DNA of 6,077 nucleotides from positions 1 to 6,077 of the forward strand of contig JACQMU010000059.1 of assembly GCA_016203425.1 (NCBI GenBank), in the 5' to 3' direction. Below the pieces are notes generated by a model that was not told where the DNA came from, did not search any database, and saw only the letters and a program-made list of their open reading frames with translations. Source of the DNA: Candidatus Woesearchaeota archaeon. GTDB lineage: Archaea; Nanobdellota; Nanobdellia; Woesearchaeales; ARS49. Each line of letters opens with the position of its first letter. The first letter of the stretch is position 1. Below, one piece after another: positions 1-5,649 of this stretch. The translations under genes and the position numbers were made by a program.

Positions 1-743
1 AGCCCGACAATAAAAACAACAACCAGCATTATCAAAACAACAGTATACGTTGCATCAGAAACAACATCAGCAGACTCTTCATCAGCATCAACAGTTTCTT
101 CTTCTGCAACCTGTTCAGTTTTTGCTTCCTGAGACTGCTCTTCAGCAACAGGCGGTTCAGACAAAACACTAACATTCTCCTCAACAACAACCTCATCACC
201 CGGCAATGGCTGGCACGAACAATCATCACCACAAACACCATCAACATTTTCATTAGAACACTGCCTGCCAGGAGGGTCGCACTGCTCATTTTCATCAACA
301 TGACGATTGCCGCACAAAGACTCGGAAACATTTTCAACAGGAACCTCAGGTTTTGCAATTGCTCCTTCTACTGCACGGCACAAACAACTCTTTGAATTGC
401 ACTCAAGCTTTGCATTCAACAAATTACCCACATCAGCACAATAATCAGTGTCATCAGCCTCGCACATTTCATTGCCACCAGTATGATGGTCGCCGCAAAC
501 AATGTACTTCCTCGGCAAACAAGAACAAATTTCTTCCCGACAAACCATTGCAATGCCTGCAATCTTGCCAATTTCAGGACACAAGTCAGCACCAGACTCA
601 TTACTTGAAGGATCACATGGCTCAAAAGCATCACGCACGCCATTACCACACTGTGCGCCAGAATCAGTTATTGTCTCCTCATCAATCTGCGCATAAACAG
701 AAACTGACAATAAGACGATAAAAAACAAAACCACCTTTTTCAT
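1..743 (-). CDS. Cysteine-rich secreted/surface-anchored protein (C-terminus cut by window edge)
   Basis: Reading from the ATG at 743 gives 247 codons with no stop before the left edge. Residues 1-19 (MKKVVLFFIVLLSVSVYAQ) form a signal peptide with a likely cut after A18. Residues 32-75, 83-122 and 144-177 are three tandem repeats of six cysteines each (C32/43/55/68/73/75; C83/94/102/115/120/122; C144/155/162/171/175/177). Each opens with CG, has its second Cys exactly 11 residues on, and ends in C-x-C. They resemble the CGNG...CD repeats common in secreted proteins (DUF4215-like; family recognition only). Residues 183-230 are an acidic E/V/D-rich stalk, and from 232 a hydrophobic stretch (YTVVLIMLVVVFIVG) begins a membrane anchor. 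Three N-x-S sequons (N48, N138, N190) could be glycosylated. Eighteen cysteines suggest nine disulfides outside the cell. The partner or ligand is unknown. The TATA box at 766-773 supports this start. Confidence 0.85.
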   Translation of the reverse strand, partial: MKKVVLFFIVLLSVSVYAQIDEETITDSGAQCGNGVRDAFEPCDPSSNESGADLCPEIGKIAGIAMVCREEICSCLPRKYIVCGDHHTGGNEMCEADDTDYCADVGNLLNAKLECNSKSCLCRAVEGAIAKPEVPVENVSESLCGNRHVDENEQCDPPGRQCSNENVDGVCGDDCSCQPLPGDEVVVEENVSVLSEPPVAEEQSQEAKTEQVAEEETVDADEESADVVSDATYTVVLIMLVVVFIVG

Positions 744-765
744 GCCAACAAAAATGAAGAGGATG

Positions 766-773
766 TATATAAA
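766..773 (-). promoter_or_regulatory. TATA box for the cysteine-rich surface protein gene
   Basis: TTTATATA on the minus strand is centred about 26-27 bp upstream of the ATG at 743, the usual distance from an archaeal TATA box to the transcription start. The mRNA would therefore be leaderless or nearly so. The box directly abuts the stop codon (774-776) of the upstream membrane protein gene. Confidence 0.6.
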
Positions 774-1025
774 TTATAATGTTGCTGCCAAACCAACAAG
801 CGCAACAACAAGAACAAGAGCAGGAATGGCAAGTGTAGCAAGCCACACAAGCTTCTGGCTTTTACGAGACTCAATCATTTCATTAAGCTCTTTAATATTA
901 GACTTGCGAACACGAATGTAGTCAACAACCATTGTTAAAAGAATTGCAGTAACTGCGTTCACTACCATACACCTCTTTACTCTCGACGTTAAAATACCTT
1001 TAATAGCACGTCTCCTTTTAAGCAT
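774..1025 (-). CDS. Small two-helix membrane protein, unknown function
   Basis: An 83-residue reading from the ATG at 1025. It has a basic N-terminus (LKRRR), a first membrane helix at about residues 20-36 (MVVNAVTAILLTMVV), a charged, probably helical linker (DYIRVRKSNIKELNEMIESR) and a second hydrophobic helix to the C-terminus (about 59-83). No family was recognised. The start is uncertain. The frame is open to a TTG at 1070, which would give 98 residues. An internal ATG at 968 gives a 64-residue protein, has a TATA-like box at 989-996 at near-leaderless distance, and fits the positive-inside rule better because the basic linker would then be cytosolic. The gene ends against the promoter of the cysteine-rich gene on the same strand, so read-through could link the two. 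The frame is supported mainly by its clean hydrophobic pattern. Confidence 0.55.
   Translation of the reverse strand: MLKRRRAIKGILTSRVKRCMVVNAVTAILLTMVVDYIRVRKSNIKELNEMIESRKSQKLVWLATLAIPALVLVVALVGLAATL
989..996 (-). promoter_or_regulatory. TATA-like box, possible promoter of the small membrane protein
   Basis: TATTTTAA on the minus strand is centred about 24-25 bp upstream of the ATG at 968. It would drive a short, 64-residue, leaderless form of the membrane protein. If the longer form starting at 1025 is the real one, this site lies inside the coding region and is fortuitous. Confidence 0.25.
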
Positions 1026-1056
1026 TGTTGTTGTTGAAACTATATTTTTCACAACA

Positions 1057-1064
1057 CTAAATAT
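1057..1064 (+). promoter_or_regulatory. TATA-like box ahead of the GC-rich structured element
   Basis: CTAAATAT on the plus strand is centred about 26-27 bp before position 1087, where the closing stem of the GC-rich element begins. The match to an archaeal TATA box is modest, and the sequence lies in an AT-rich stretch where such matches are expected by chance. Short arms CACAAC (1050-1055) and GTTGTG (1071-1076) flank it. Confidence 0.25.
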
Positions 1065-1086
1065 TGTCAAGTTGTGTTAATCTACT

Positions 1087-1241
1087 GCGCAGCGGTGGCG
1101 GTGCGACGGTCATGTCACTGCGTTCCACGCCCTGCCAGCCATCCCGAATGGATTCTTTCCAACTTCGCAAAAGCTCGTTGGTAAGCCTTTGCGTCAAGCG
1201 TGCCGCAAAGCAACCCCCGTCTGGCCGCACGCCACGCTGCG
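1087..1241 (+). ncRNA. Putative structured RNA (unidentified), GC-rich and strongly self-complementary
   Basis: The stretch 1081-1260 is 59% G+C by count, well above the flanking genes. Positions 1088-1105 pair with 1226-1241 in a long closing stem (16 pairs) interrupted only by single bulged G's at 1095 and 1101. Adjacent to it, GCCAG (1134-1138) can pair with CTGGC (1221-1225); alternatively ACGG (1106-1109) pairs with CCGT (1217-1220). Enclosed are small hairpins: GCGT/ACGC (1120-1130), CCAT/ATGG (1139-1151), CCAAC/GTTGG (1159-1181) and CTTTGCG/CGCAAAG (1187-1193 with 1204-1210). No convincing protein explains the stretch. The plus strand is preferred because a TATA-like box lies at the right distance, but the pairing does not decide the strand. 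The RNA family was not recognised: motifs of SRP RNA and RNase P RNA were not found, and only fragments recall 5S rRNA. A small mobile element with imperfect terminal inverted repeats is the main alternative. Confidence 0.4.
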
Positions 1242-1278
1242 AACAAGAACGTTGATACAGTCTTGCTGTTCACAAATC

Positions 1279-1284
1279 TTATAA
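1279..1284 (+). promoter_or_regulatory. TATA box for the NUDIX hydrolase gene
   Basis: TTATAA is centred 26-27 bp upstream of the ATG at 1308, the same spacing as at the other promoters in the window. This fixes the NUDIX start at 1308 rather than at upstream in-frame codons, and implies a leaderless mRNA. Confidence 0.55.
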
Positions 1285-1307
1285 CCTGCGCTTTCTGCCT
1301 TCTTTTC

Positions 1308-1700
1308 ATGCGCCGCGATGTTGCACTGCTCATCCTTTACGATGCTGACAAAAAAATATTATTACAACATAGAACAAAAAATGCATCTTTTGCACCAGAT
1401 CATTGGGCATTCTTTGGAGGTGGGATTGAAGAAGAAGAAACACCAGAGGAAGCACTGAAACGAGAAATTCTAGAAGAATTGTGTCACACAGTCAAAACAC
1501 ACGATCTCATAGTTGTACAACCATACGCGATGAGCGGCAGAGAAGGCACAAAATACGTCTACACAGAATATTGCAGTGATAAAACTCATTTAAAACTCTG
1601 CGAAGGACAAAACTGGGGATGGTTTACTCCAAAAGAAACACAAAAATTAAAGATGACTGAAACTGACAGAAAAATTATTGAATTCCTCAAACCACAATAA
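1308..1700 (+). CDS. NUDIX hydrolase (MutT-like nucleoside-triphosphate diphosphatase family)
   Basis: A 130-residue protein, a normal length for a single NUDIX domain. It opens with the first beta strand (RRDVALLILYDADKKILLQ). The NUDIX box spans residues 38-60: G38, E44, R52-E53 and E56-E57 match G-x5-E-x7-REUxEExGU and supply the metal-binding glutamates. The usual Gly near the end of the box is Cys59 and the next residue is His60, a departure from consensus. W33-AFFGGG before the box and GWFTPKE near the C-terminus are typical of the family. Family members split nucleoside diphosphates linked to another group, often damaged or excess nucleotides; the substrate here cannot be read from sequence. 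A reading frame extends upstream to a GTG at 1200, but that part crosses the structured GC-rich element and lacks family similarity, whereas the TATA box at 1279-1284 fits the ATG at 1308. The 3' end overlaps the end of ileS by 14 bp. Confidence 0.9.
   Translation: MRRDVALLILYDADKKILLQHRTKNASFAPDHWAFFGGGIEEEETPEEALKREILEELCHTVKTHDLIVVQPYAMSGREGTKYVYTEYCSDKTHLKLCEGQNWGWFTPKETQKLKMTETDRKIIEFLKPQ
1642..1674 (-). terminator. Possible oligo-T termination tracts after ileS
   Basis: Two runs of five T on the minus strand (1670-1674 and 1642-1646) lie 13 to 45 nt past the ileS stop, inside the convergent NUDIX gene. Archaeal termination often uses short U tracts without hairpins. The tracts also encode lysines of NUDIX on the other strand, so they may be incidental. 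Confidence 0.2.
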
Positions 1701-4700
1701 ACCAAACAACAAACTCCTCATTCTTAATCTTTTCAACACTCTTGTGAGAATACTGCTTTTGAGGCTCAACTGTTTCAAAAGCAACAGAAAAAGCACCAAC
1801 CTTTTCAGCAATCTTATCCTTCCATCCAGAAAGACGAGAACGTATTCCTGCACTCATTCTGACAAACAAGTCAATACGATGCTGTTTTTCAAGCCCAGCA
1901 GTCTTTCTTAACGATTGAATGCGGCGCATTAATTCACGGCTAAAACCCTCTGCTTCAAGCCCTGCATCAACAACCTTGTTAAGATACACAAAACCATCCT
2001 TAAACTCAGATTCAACAAATTCAGGCGGAATCAAACGATTAACAATGAAAACATCGCGAGCAAGCTCAATCTTTTGATTGTCAAGAAGCACAGTAATCCT
2101 GCCCTCTTTTGCCAATTCTTCAACAAGCTTGTTAGGGGGAGTCAACGAAAGCTTAGCAAGAATCTTCGGAGAAGCACTGCCAAACAAAGCACCAATCTTA
2201 CCATGATCAATACTAACAGTTTCCTTAATTCGCGGCAATTTTTGATGAACGTGAACTTCCTTGACATTAGCCTGAACTTTAATAAGTTCTTCCATATCCT
2301 CAACAGCAGCTTCAACACCAGAATCAGATGTAACAACCTCAATATTTTTCACAGGCCAACGCACGCCAAGCTGGGCTTTTTCACGGCAAGCAAGAGCGGC
2401 CTGAACAACACGCTGGGCAAGAACCATGTCCTGCTCTAACGAAGGATTAATCAATTCTTTGTCAGCAACAGGCCAGTCAAGCAAATGAACGCTGTCTGTT
2501 TCAAGACTAAAAGCAGTTTTAAGATTCTGATACATTTTTTCAACAATAAAAGGAGCAACAGGAGCAAACAATTTCAAAACTTCCAAAAGAACAGCATAAA
2601 TCGTGACCACAACAGACTGTTTTTCTTCAACAGAACCAACAGAAGATTTTTCACGAACAAGCTGAATGTACGTACGACTAAGATCGAGGAACAATGCCTC
2701 AACAAGCAAAGGAATTTCATTCAAGCGATGCTCATCAAAACACTGCGTTACAAGCTGAATAGTTGAATGCAAACGAGACAAAATATATTTTTCTTCAACA
2801 CCAAAATTCTTTTCAACACTCTTAATCTCTGCATGATTAATATTATTCACCCTTGCAAGGTCAAGCAAAAAATTATGAATGTTCCACAACACACCGAGAT
2901 TCTTGTTTTTCAGCTTTGCATCATCTTGATTGTAATTAAAGTCCAAACCAGGGGCAGTGCCGCCAATCATGTAATACCTCAACGTATCAGCACCATGAAC
3001 ACCAATAACTTCCTCAGGCAAAATATAGTTGCCAAGAGATTTAGACATCTTCCTGCCAAGAGCATCCTGAATAAAACCATGCATGTAAACAGACTTAAAA
3101 GAAGGACTTCCAAGAGCAATCATTGAAGCAACCATCAACAAATTAAACCAGCCGCGAATCTGGTCCTTGCCCTCCAAAATAAACTCGGCAGGAAAAAGCT
3201 TTTCAAACAAATCCTTACGCTGAGGAAAATCAAGACAATTCCAAGAAGTCGTGCCAGCATCAACCCAAACATCAAGAATGTCAGGAACACGCTTTTTCTT
3301 TTTTCCACAAGCACAAGGAATTTCTATCTCATCAATCCAAGGCTTGTGGAGTTCTGTAACTTTTGTTCTCGAACGCTGTTCAAGCTCGGCAACAGAAGAA
3401 ATAACCTCATAATCATTGCACGCATCACAACGCCAGACAGGCAAAGGCGTGCCCCAAAAATTTTGTTTGGAGATTGAATTGTCTCTAAGATTTTTCAGCC
3501 ACGAATCAAAAGCATTAAATGCAGCATGCGGAGTCCACTCGATGTCTTTGTTAGCAGCAATCATTTTGTCTTTCAAATCTTCAACTTTGAAAAACCACTG
3601 TTTTGTCGTGCGAAAAATAACCGGCTTATGACAGCGCCAGCAATGAGCATAATCATGCTCAACAACAGTTGTTTCAATAATTGCATTGAGCTTTTTTAAT
3701 GCCTCAGTAAATTTTGAATCATCTTTCTTTGCAACAAAACCAGAAAATTCACCCATATCAGCTGGAAAAACACCACGCTCATTAATACTATTGAAAGGAG
3801 GAATGCCATACTTGTGACCAACCTCATAATCCTCAGGACCACAACCAGGGGCACAATGAACAAGCCCAGTGCCTGCAGTAGTATCAACATATTCTGACGA
3901 CAAAACAACAGTGTGAACACGAACAGACTGTTTTTTAATAACAGAATAATTTATTACATCAGCAAAAGGATGCACGTATTCCAAGCCGTCCAATGCAGAA
4001 CCCTTTAGTTGTTCCATTACAGTAAATTGCTTGTTTGCAACAGCGCCAATAACTGCAATTGACAAAGGCTTTGCAACAATCCACACCTCATCATCAACTT
4101 TTGCGCGCACGTAATCAATATCTGGATTCACCATCACAGCAAGATTAAAAGGAATAGTCCAAGGAGTCGTAGTCCACACAATCAAAAATTCATTTTCAGC
4201 ATTCTTAACCTTAAACTTCACAAAAATAGAATTATCCTTAACAGATTCATACTCTAATTCATGCTTTGCAACAGAAGTCTCACAATTCGCACACCAAGTC
4301 ATAGTTCGCAAACTTTCGTACAATCTGCCTTTTTCGTGCGCCTGCTTTATGAGCCACCATTCACCCTCAATAAATTCTTTTTTTATTGATTGATATGGAT
4401 TGTTGAAGTTCATCCAGACACCCATACGCTGAAAGTCTTTGGACATTAAGTGCATGTTTGTGATGCAAAGATTCTCACATTCTTTCACAAACTTTGCAAC
4501 ACCAAACTTGACAATTTCTTCCTTCAAATGAACATTAAACTTGTCCTGAACCTTATGCTCTGTAGGCAAACCATGCATGTCATAACCAGCACGATCCCAC
4601 ACATCAAAACCACGCATTCTTTTGTAACGCAAAAACATATCCTTCAAAGATTTATTCCACGCAGTACCAATATGAACACTGCCAGAAGTATAAGGCGGAC

Positions 4701-4821
4701 CATCTAAAAAATAAAAAGGCTTTTTGTTCTTATCTTTAGCTTTAACATAGATTTTATTCTTGTCCCAAAAAGCAAGCATTTCTGGCTCAATACTTTTCGG
4801 ATCGTAGCGTTCTGAAGGCAT
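1687..4821 (-). CDS. ileS: Isoleucyl-tRNA synthetase (class Ia, archaeal/eukaryote-like)
   Basis: A complete 1044-residue enzyme that joins isoleucine to tRNA-Ile with ATP in the cytoplasm. The HIGH signature reads HIGT at residues 50-53 within GSVHIGTAWNKSLKD, as is usual in archaeal IleRS. KMSKS is intact at 591-595, followed by LGN. The editing (CP1) domain shows WTTTPWT at 216-222 and HCAPGCGPED at 322-331, with the conserved Asp at 331, which together clear mischarged valine. Two zinc sites of the eukaryote-like type are complete: C177/C180 with C394/C397, and C465/C468 with C503/C505. The tRNA-binding helical domain starts near 640 (NKNLGVLWNIHNFLLD). The C-terminal segment GFSRELMRRIQSLRKTAG is typical of archaeal members. 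AWNK and the editing motifs separate it from ValRS and LeuRS. The ATG at 4821 is supported by a TATA box at 4845-4852. It diverges from vapBC and converges with the NUDIX gene. Confidence 0.97.
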   Translation of the reverse strand: MPSERYDPKSIEPEMLAFWDKNKIYVKAKDKNKKPFYFLDGPPYTSGSVHIGTAWNKSLKDMFLRYKRMRGFDVWDRAGYDMHGLPTEHKVQDKFNVHLKEEIVKFGVAKFVKECENLCITNMHLMSKDFQRMGVWMNFNNPYQSIKKEFIEGEWWLIKQAHEKGRLYESLRTMTWCANCETSVAKHELEYESVKDNSIFVKFKVKNAENEFLIVWTTTPWTIPFNLAVMVNPDIDYVRAKVDDEVWIVAKPLSIAVIGAVANKQFTVMEQLKGSALDGLEYVHPFADVINYSVIKKQSVRVHTVVLSSEYVDTTAGTGLVHCAPGCGPEDYEVGHKYGIPPFNSINERGVFPADMGEFSGFVAKKDDSKFTEALKKLNAIIETTVVEHDYAHCWRCHKPVIFRTTKQWFFKVEDLKDKMIAANKDIEWTPHAAFNAFDSWLKNLRDNSISKQNFWGTPLPVWRCDACNDYEVISSVAELEQRSRTKVTELHKPWIDEIEIPCACGKKKKRVPDILDVWVDAGTTSWNCLDFPQRKDLFEKLFPAEFILEGKDQIRGWFNLLMVASMIALGSPSFKSVYMHGFIQDALGRKMSKSLGNYILPEEVIGVHGADTLRYYMIGGTAPGLDFNYNQDDAKLKNKNLGVLWNIHNFLLDLARVNNINHAEIKSVEKNFGVEEKYILSRLHSTIQLVTQCFDEHRLNEIPLLVEALFLDLSRTYIQLVREKSSVGSVEEKQSVVVTIYAVLLEVLKLFAPVAPFIVEKMYQNLKTAFSLETDSVHLLDWPVADKELINPSLEQDMVLAQRVVQAALACREKAQLGVRWPVKNIEVVTSDSGVEAAVEDMEELIKVQANVKEVHVHQKLPRIKETVSIDHGKIGALFGSASPKILAKLSLTPPNKLVEELAKEGRITVLLDNQKIELARDVFIVNRLIPPEFVESEFKDGFVYLNKVVDAGLEAEGFSRELMRRIQSLRKTAGLEKQHRIDLFVRMSAGIRSRLSGWKDKIAEKVGAFSVAFETVEPQKQYSHKSVEKIKNEEFVVWFIVV

Positions 4822-4844
4822 AGAAGCAAACGAATAATCTGTTC

Positions 4845-4852
4845 TTTAAAAA
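4845..4852 (-). promoter_or_regulatory. TATA box for ileS
   Basis: TTTTTAAA on the minus strand is centred about 27 bp upstream of the ileS ATG at 4821, consistent with a leaderless transcript. It forms the left half of a divergent promoter region shared with vapBC. Confidence 0.55.
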
Positions 4853-4864
4853 TGTAACTCACCC

Positions 4865-4897
4865 TCGCGAGCACGGCGAAGCCGTGCGAGCGCGAGG
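4865..4897. repeat. 33-bp palindromic repeat, copy 1 (between ileS and vapB promoters)
   Basis: Identical over 33 bp to 5581-5613. It folds into a hairpin: GCACGGC (4871-4877) pairs with GCCGTGC (4881-4887) around a GAA loop, and CTCGCG (4864-4869) pairs with CGCGAG (4891-4896), separated from the inner stem by an A/GAG internal loop. It is GC-rich in an AT-rich intergenic region. It lies midway between the two divergent TATA boxes, with about 11-13 bp on each side. The flanks of the two copies differ, so it is a discrete unit, perhaps a REP-like dispersed palindrome. Confidence 0.9.
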
Positions 4898-4905
4898 ACA
4901 CAAAC

Positions 4906-4913
4906 TATTTAAA
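4906..4913 (+). promoter_or_regulatory. TATA box for the vapBC operon
   Basis: TATTTAAA is centred 26-27 bp upstream of the vapB ATG at 4936, again implying a leaderless mRNA. VapB-type antitoxins commonly repress their own promoter, so the palindrome at 4865-4897 just upstream is a candidate binding region, although a second copy far from any promoter weakens that idea. Confidence 0.55.
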
Positions 4914-4935
4914 CAAGTCTTACTTTTCTTACTTT

Positions 4936-5172
4936 ATGGCAACAACAGTTACAATTAAGGGTGTTGACGCAGAGACATGGAAGCTTTTCAAGATAGACTC
5001 TGTACGCCAAGGACAAACAATTGCACAACATTTTACACAAATTGTGAAACAACACTGCAATACATTACAATTAGAGGAATCACTTAAAATAATGAACAGA
5101 CTACGGCAAAAAGCAGGAACATGGTCTGGCACGAAGGAAATTACTAAATGGCGCAAAAAACGTGTGTTCTAG
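4936..5172 (+). CDS. vapB: VapB-type antitoxin (ribbon-helix-helix)
   Basis: A 78-residue protein. Residues 2-10 (ATTVTIKGV) form the DNA-contacting strand and two helices follow (DAETWKLFKIDSVRQG, then TIAQHFTQIVKQ), the layout of a ribbon-helix-helix dimer. The C-terminal part, from MNRLRQKAG to ITKWRKKR, is basic with the W-R-x-x-R pattern often seen in the toxin-wrapping tail of VapB proteins. Its expected role is to bind and silence the adjacent PIN-domain toxin and to repress the operon; this is inferred from family and context. Its last 25 bp overlap the start of vapC, a typical antitoxin-first arrangement that couples their translation. The start is supported by the TATA box at 4906-4913. 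Confidence 0.85.
   Translation: MATTVTIKGVDAETWKLFKIDSVRQGQTIAQHFTQIVKQHCNTLQLEESLKIMNRLRQKAGTWSGTKEITKWRKKRVF
5134..5138 (+). promoter_or_regulatory. Possible ribosome binding site for vapC, inside vapB
   Basis: AAGGA lies 9 nt before the vapC ATG at 5148, within the vapB coding region. It is only a partial Shine-Dalgarno match, but it is the internal gene of the operon, which lacks its own promoter, that would need one. Translational coupling could serve instead. Confidence 0.3.
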
Positions 5173-5576
5173 ATACTTCAATCATCGTAAAATTGTACAC
5201 CAATGAAAACGACTCTCCTCAAGCAATTGCATTGCTCAAGCAGATACATGATGAGAATATTATCGTCTTTGTTCCCGACCTTGCGCTTTACGAATTAGCC
5301 AACAGTCTTCGATGGAACAAAAACTTCAGTGAACGCGACGTACGAGATGCTCTTACGGCATGTATTGGTCTCGGATTTAATGTCAGAATTCCAACACCCC
5401 CTCTCTTTGAAAAAGCGATTTCTCTTGCATATCATTACAACTGCACTGTTTATGACGCAATATTTCTTGCACTGGCAAAATATCAAAACACCACCTTAAT
5501 TACTGCAGACATAAAATTCACTAAAAAAGCAGTGAATGAACCAATCTTGACATTACAAACATTCTTGAACAAATAG
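5148..5576 (+). CDS. vapC: VapC-type PIN-domain ribonuclease toxin
   Basis: A 142-residue single PIN domain, the usual VapC length. The acidic metal-binding residues are in place: D9 in CVLDTSIIVKLY, E49 in PDLALYELANSL, D103 in TVYDAIFLALA and D121 in LITADIKF. Family members are Mg2+-dependent endoribonucleases that cut tRNA, rRNA or mRNA; the target here cannot be read from sequence. The gene starts inside vapB, overlapping it by 25 bp, so the toxin is made only after its antitoxin has been translated. All catalytic residues are present and the frame is unbroken, so the toxin is probably active. A palindromic repeat starts 4 bp after the stop codon and may help end transcription. Confidence 0.93.
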   Translation: MAQKTCVLDTSIIVKLYTNENDSPQAIALLKQIHDENIIVFVPDLALYELANSLRWNKNFSERDVRDALTACIGLGFNVRIPTPPLFEKAISLAYHYNCTVYDAIFLALAKYQNTTLITADIKFTKKAVNEPILTLQTFLNK

Positions 5577-5580
5577 AATT

Positions 5581-5613
5581 TCGCGAGCACGGCGAAGCCG
5601 TGCGAGCGCGAGG
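5581..5613. repeat. 33-bp palindromic repeat, copy 2 (just after vapC)
   Basis: Identical to 4865-4897 and in the same orientation. The inner stem is GCACGGC (5587-5593) with GCCGTGC (5597-5603). Here an alternative outer stem also exists: ATTTCGC (5578-5584) with GCGAAAT (5614-5620), which lies partly outside the shared unit and is specific to this copy. It lies directly downstream of the vapC stop and could act as an mRNA-end hairpin or as the right boundary of a toxin-antitoxin cassette. Confidence 0.9.
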
Positions 5614-5649
5614 GCGAAATGATTTATTGTTTGTCCTTATGATATAGTG

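Noticed and set aside
353..721. Plus-strand 122-codon frame opposite the cysteine-rich gene
   Set aside because: Composition is rich in His, Gln, Asn and Thr, the typical shadow of a real gene on the other strand. The minus-strand reading has a signal peptide, regular cysteine repeats and a promoter.
1089..1241. 5S rRNA
   Set aside because: ACGGTCAT (1106-1113), CCATCCCGAA (1139-1148) and GGTAAGCC (1180-1187) recall conserved 5S segments and occur in the right order inside a terminal stem. However, the second helix of 5S cannot be formed, and about 24 extra bases separate the loop C and AAGCC segments. An Infernal run with the 5S model would settle it.
1200..1307. GTG-initiated N-terminal extension of the NUDIX protein
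   Set aside because: The extra 36 residues cross the structured element and the TATA box at 1279-1284, and they do not resemble the start of a NUDIX domain.
1115..1333. Minus-strand 72-codon frame across the GC-rich element
   Set aside because: Its N-terminal part lies antisense to the NUDIX start and promoter, no family was recognised, and the DNA beneath it is better explained by base pairing. It remains the main protein-coding alternative if homologues were found.
2074..3126. Several plus-strand frames opposite ileS
   Set aside because: They are low-complexity Asn/Phe/Lys-rich shadows of a complete, well-conserved synthetase gene.
4704..4901. Minus-strand 65-codon frame starting in the palindromic repeat
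   Set aside because: It overlaps the ileS promoter and start in another frame and shows no family features.
4865..5613. CRISPR array
   Set aside because: Only two repeat copies exist, 716 bp apart, with a gene pair between them rather than short spacers, and no cas gene is visible.
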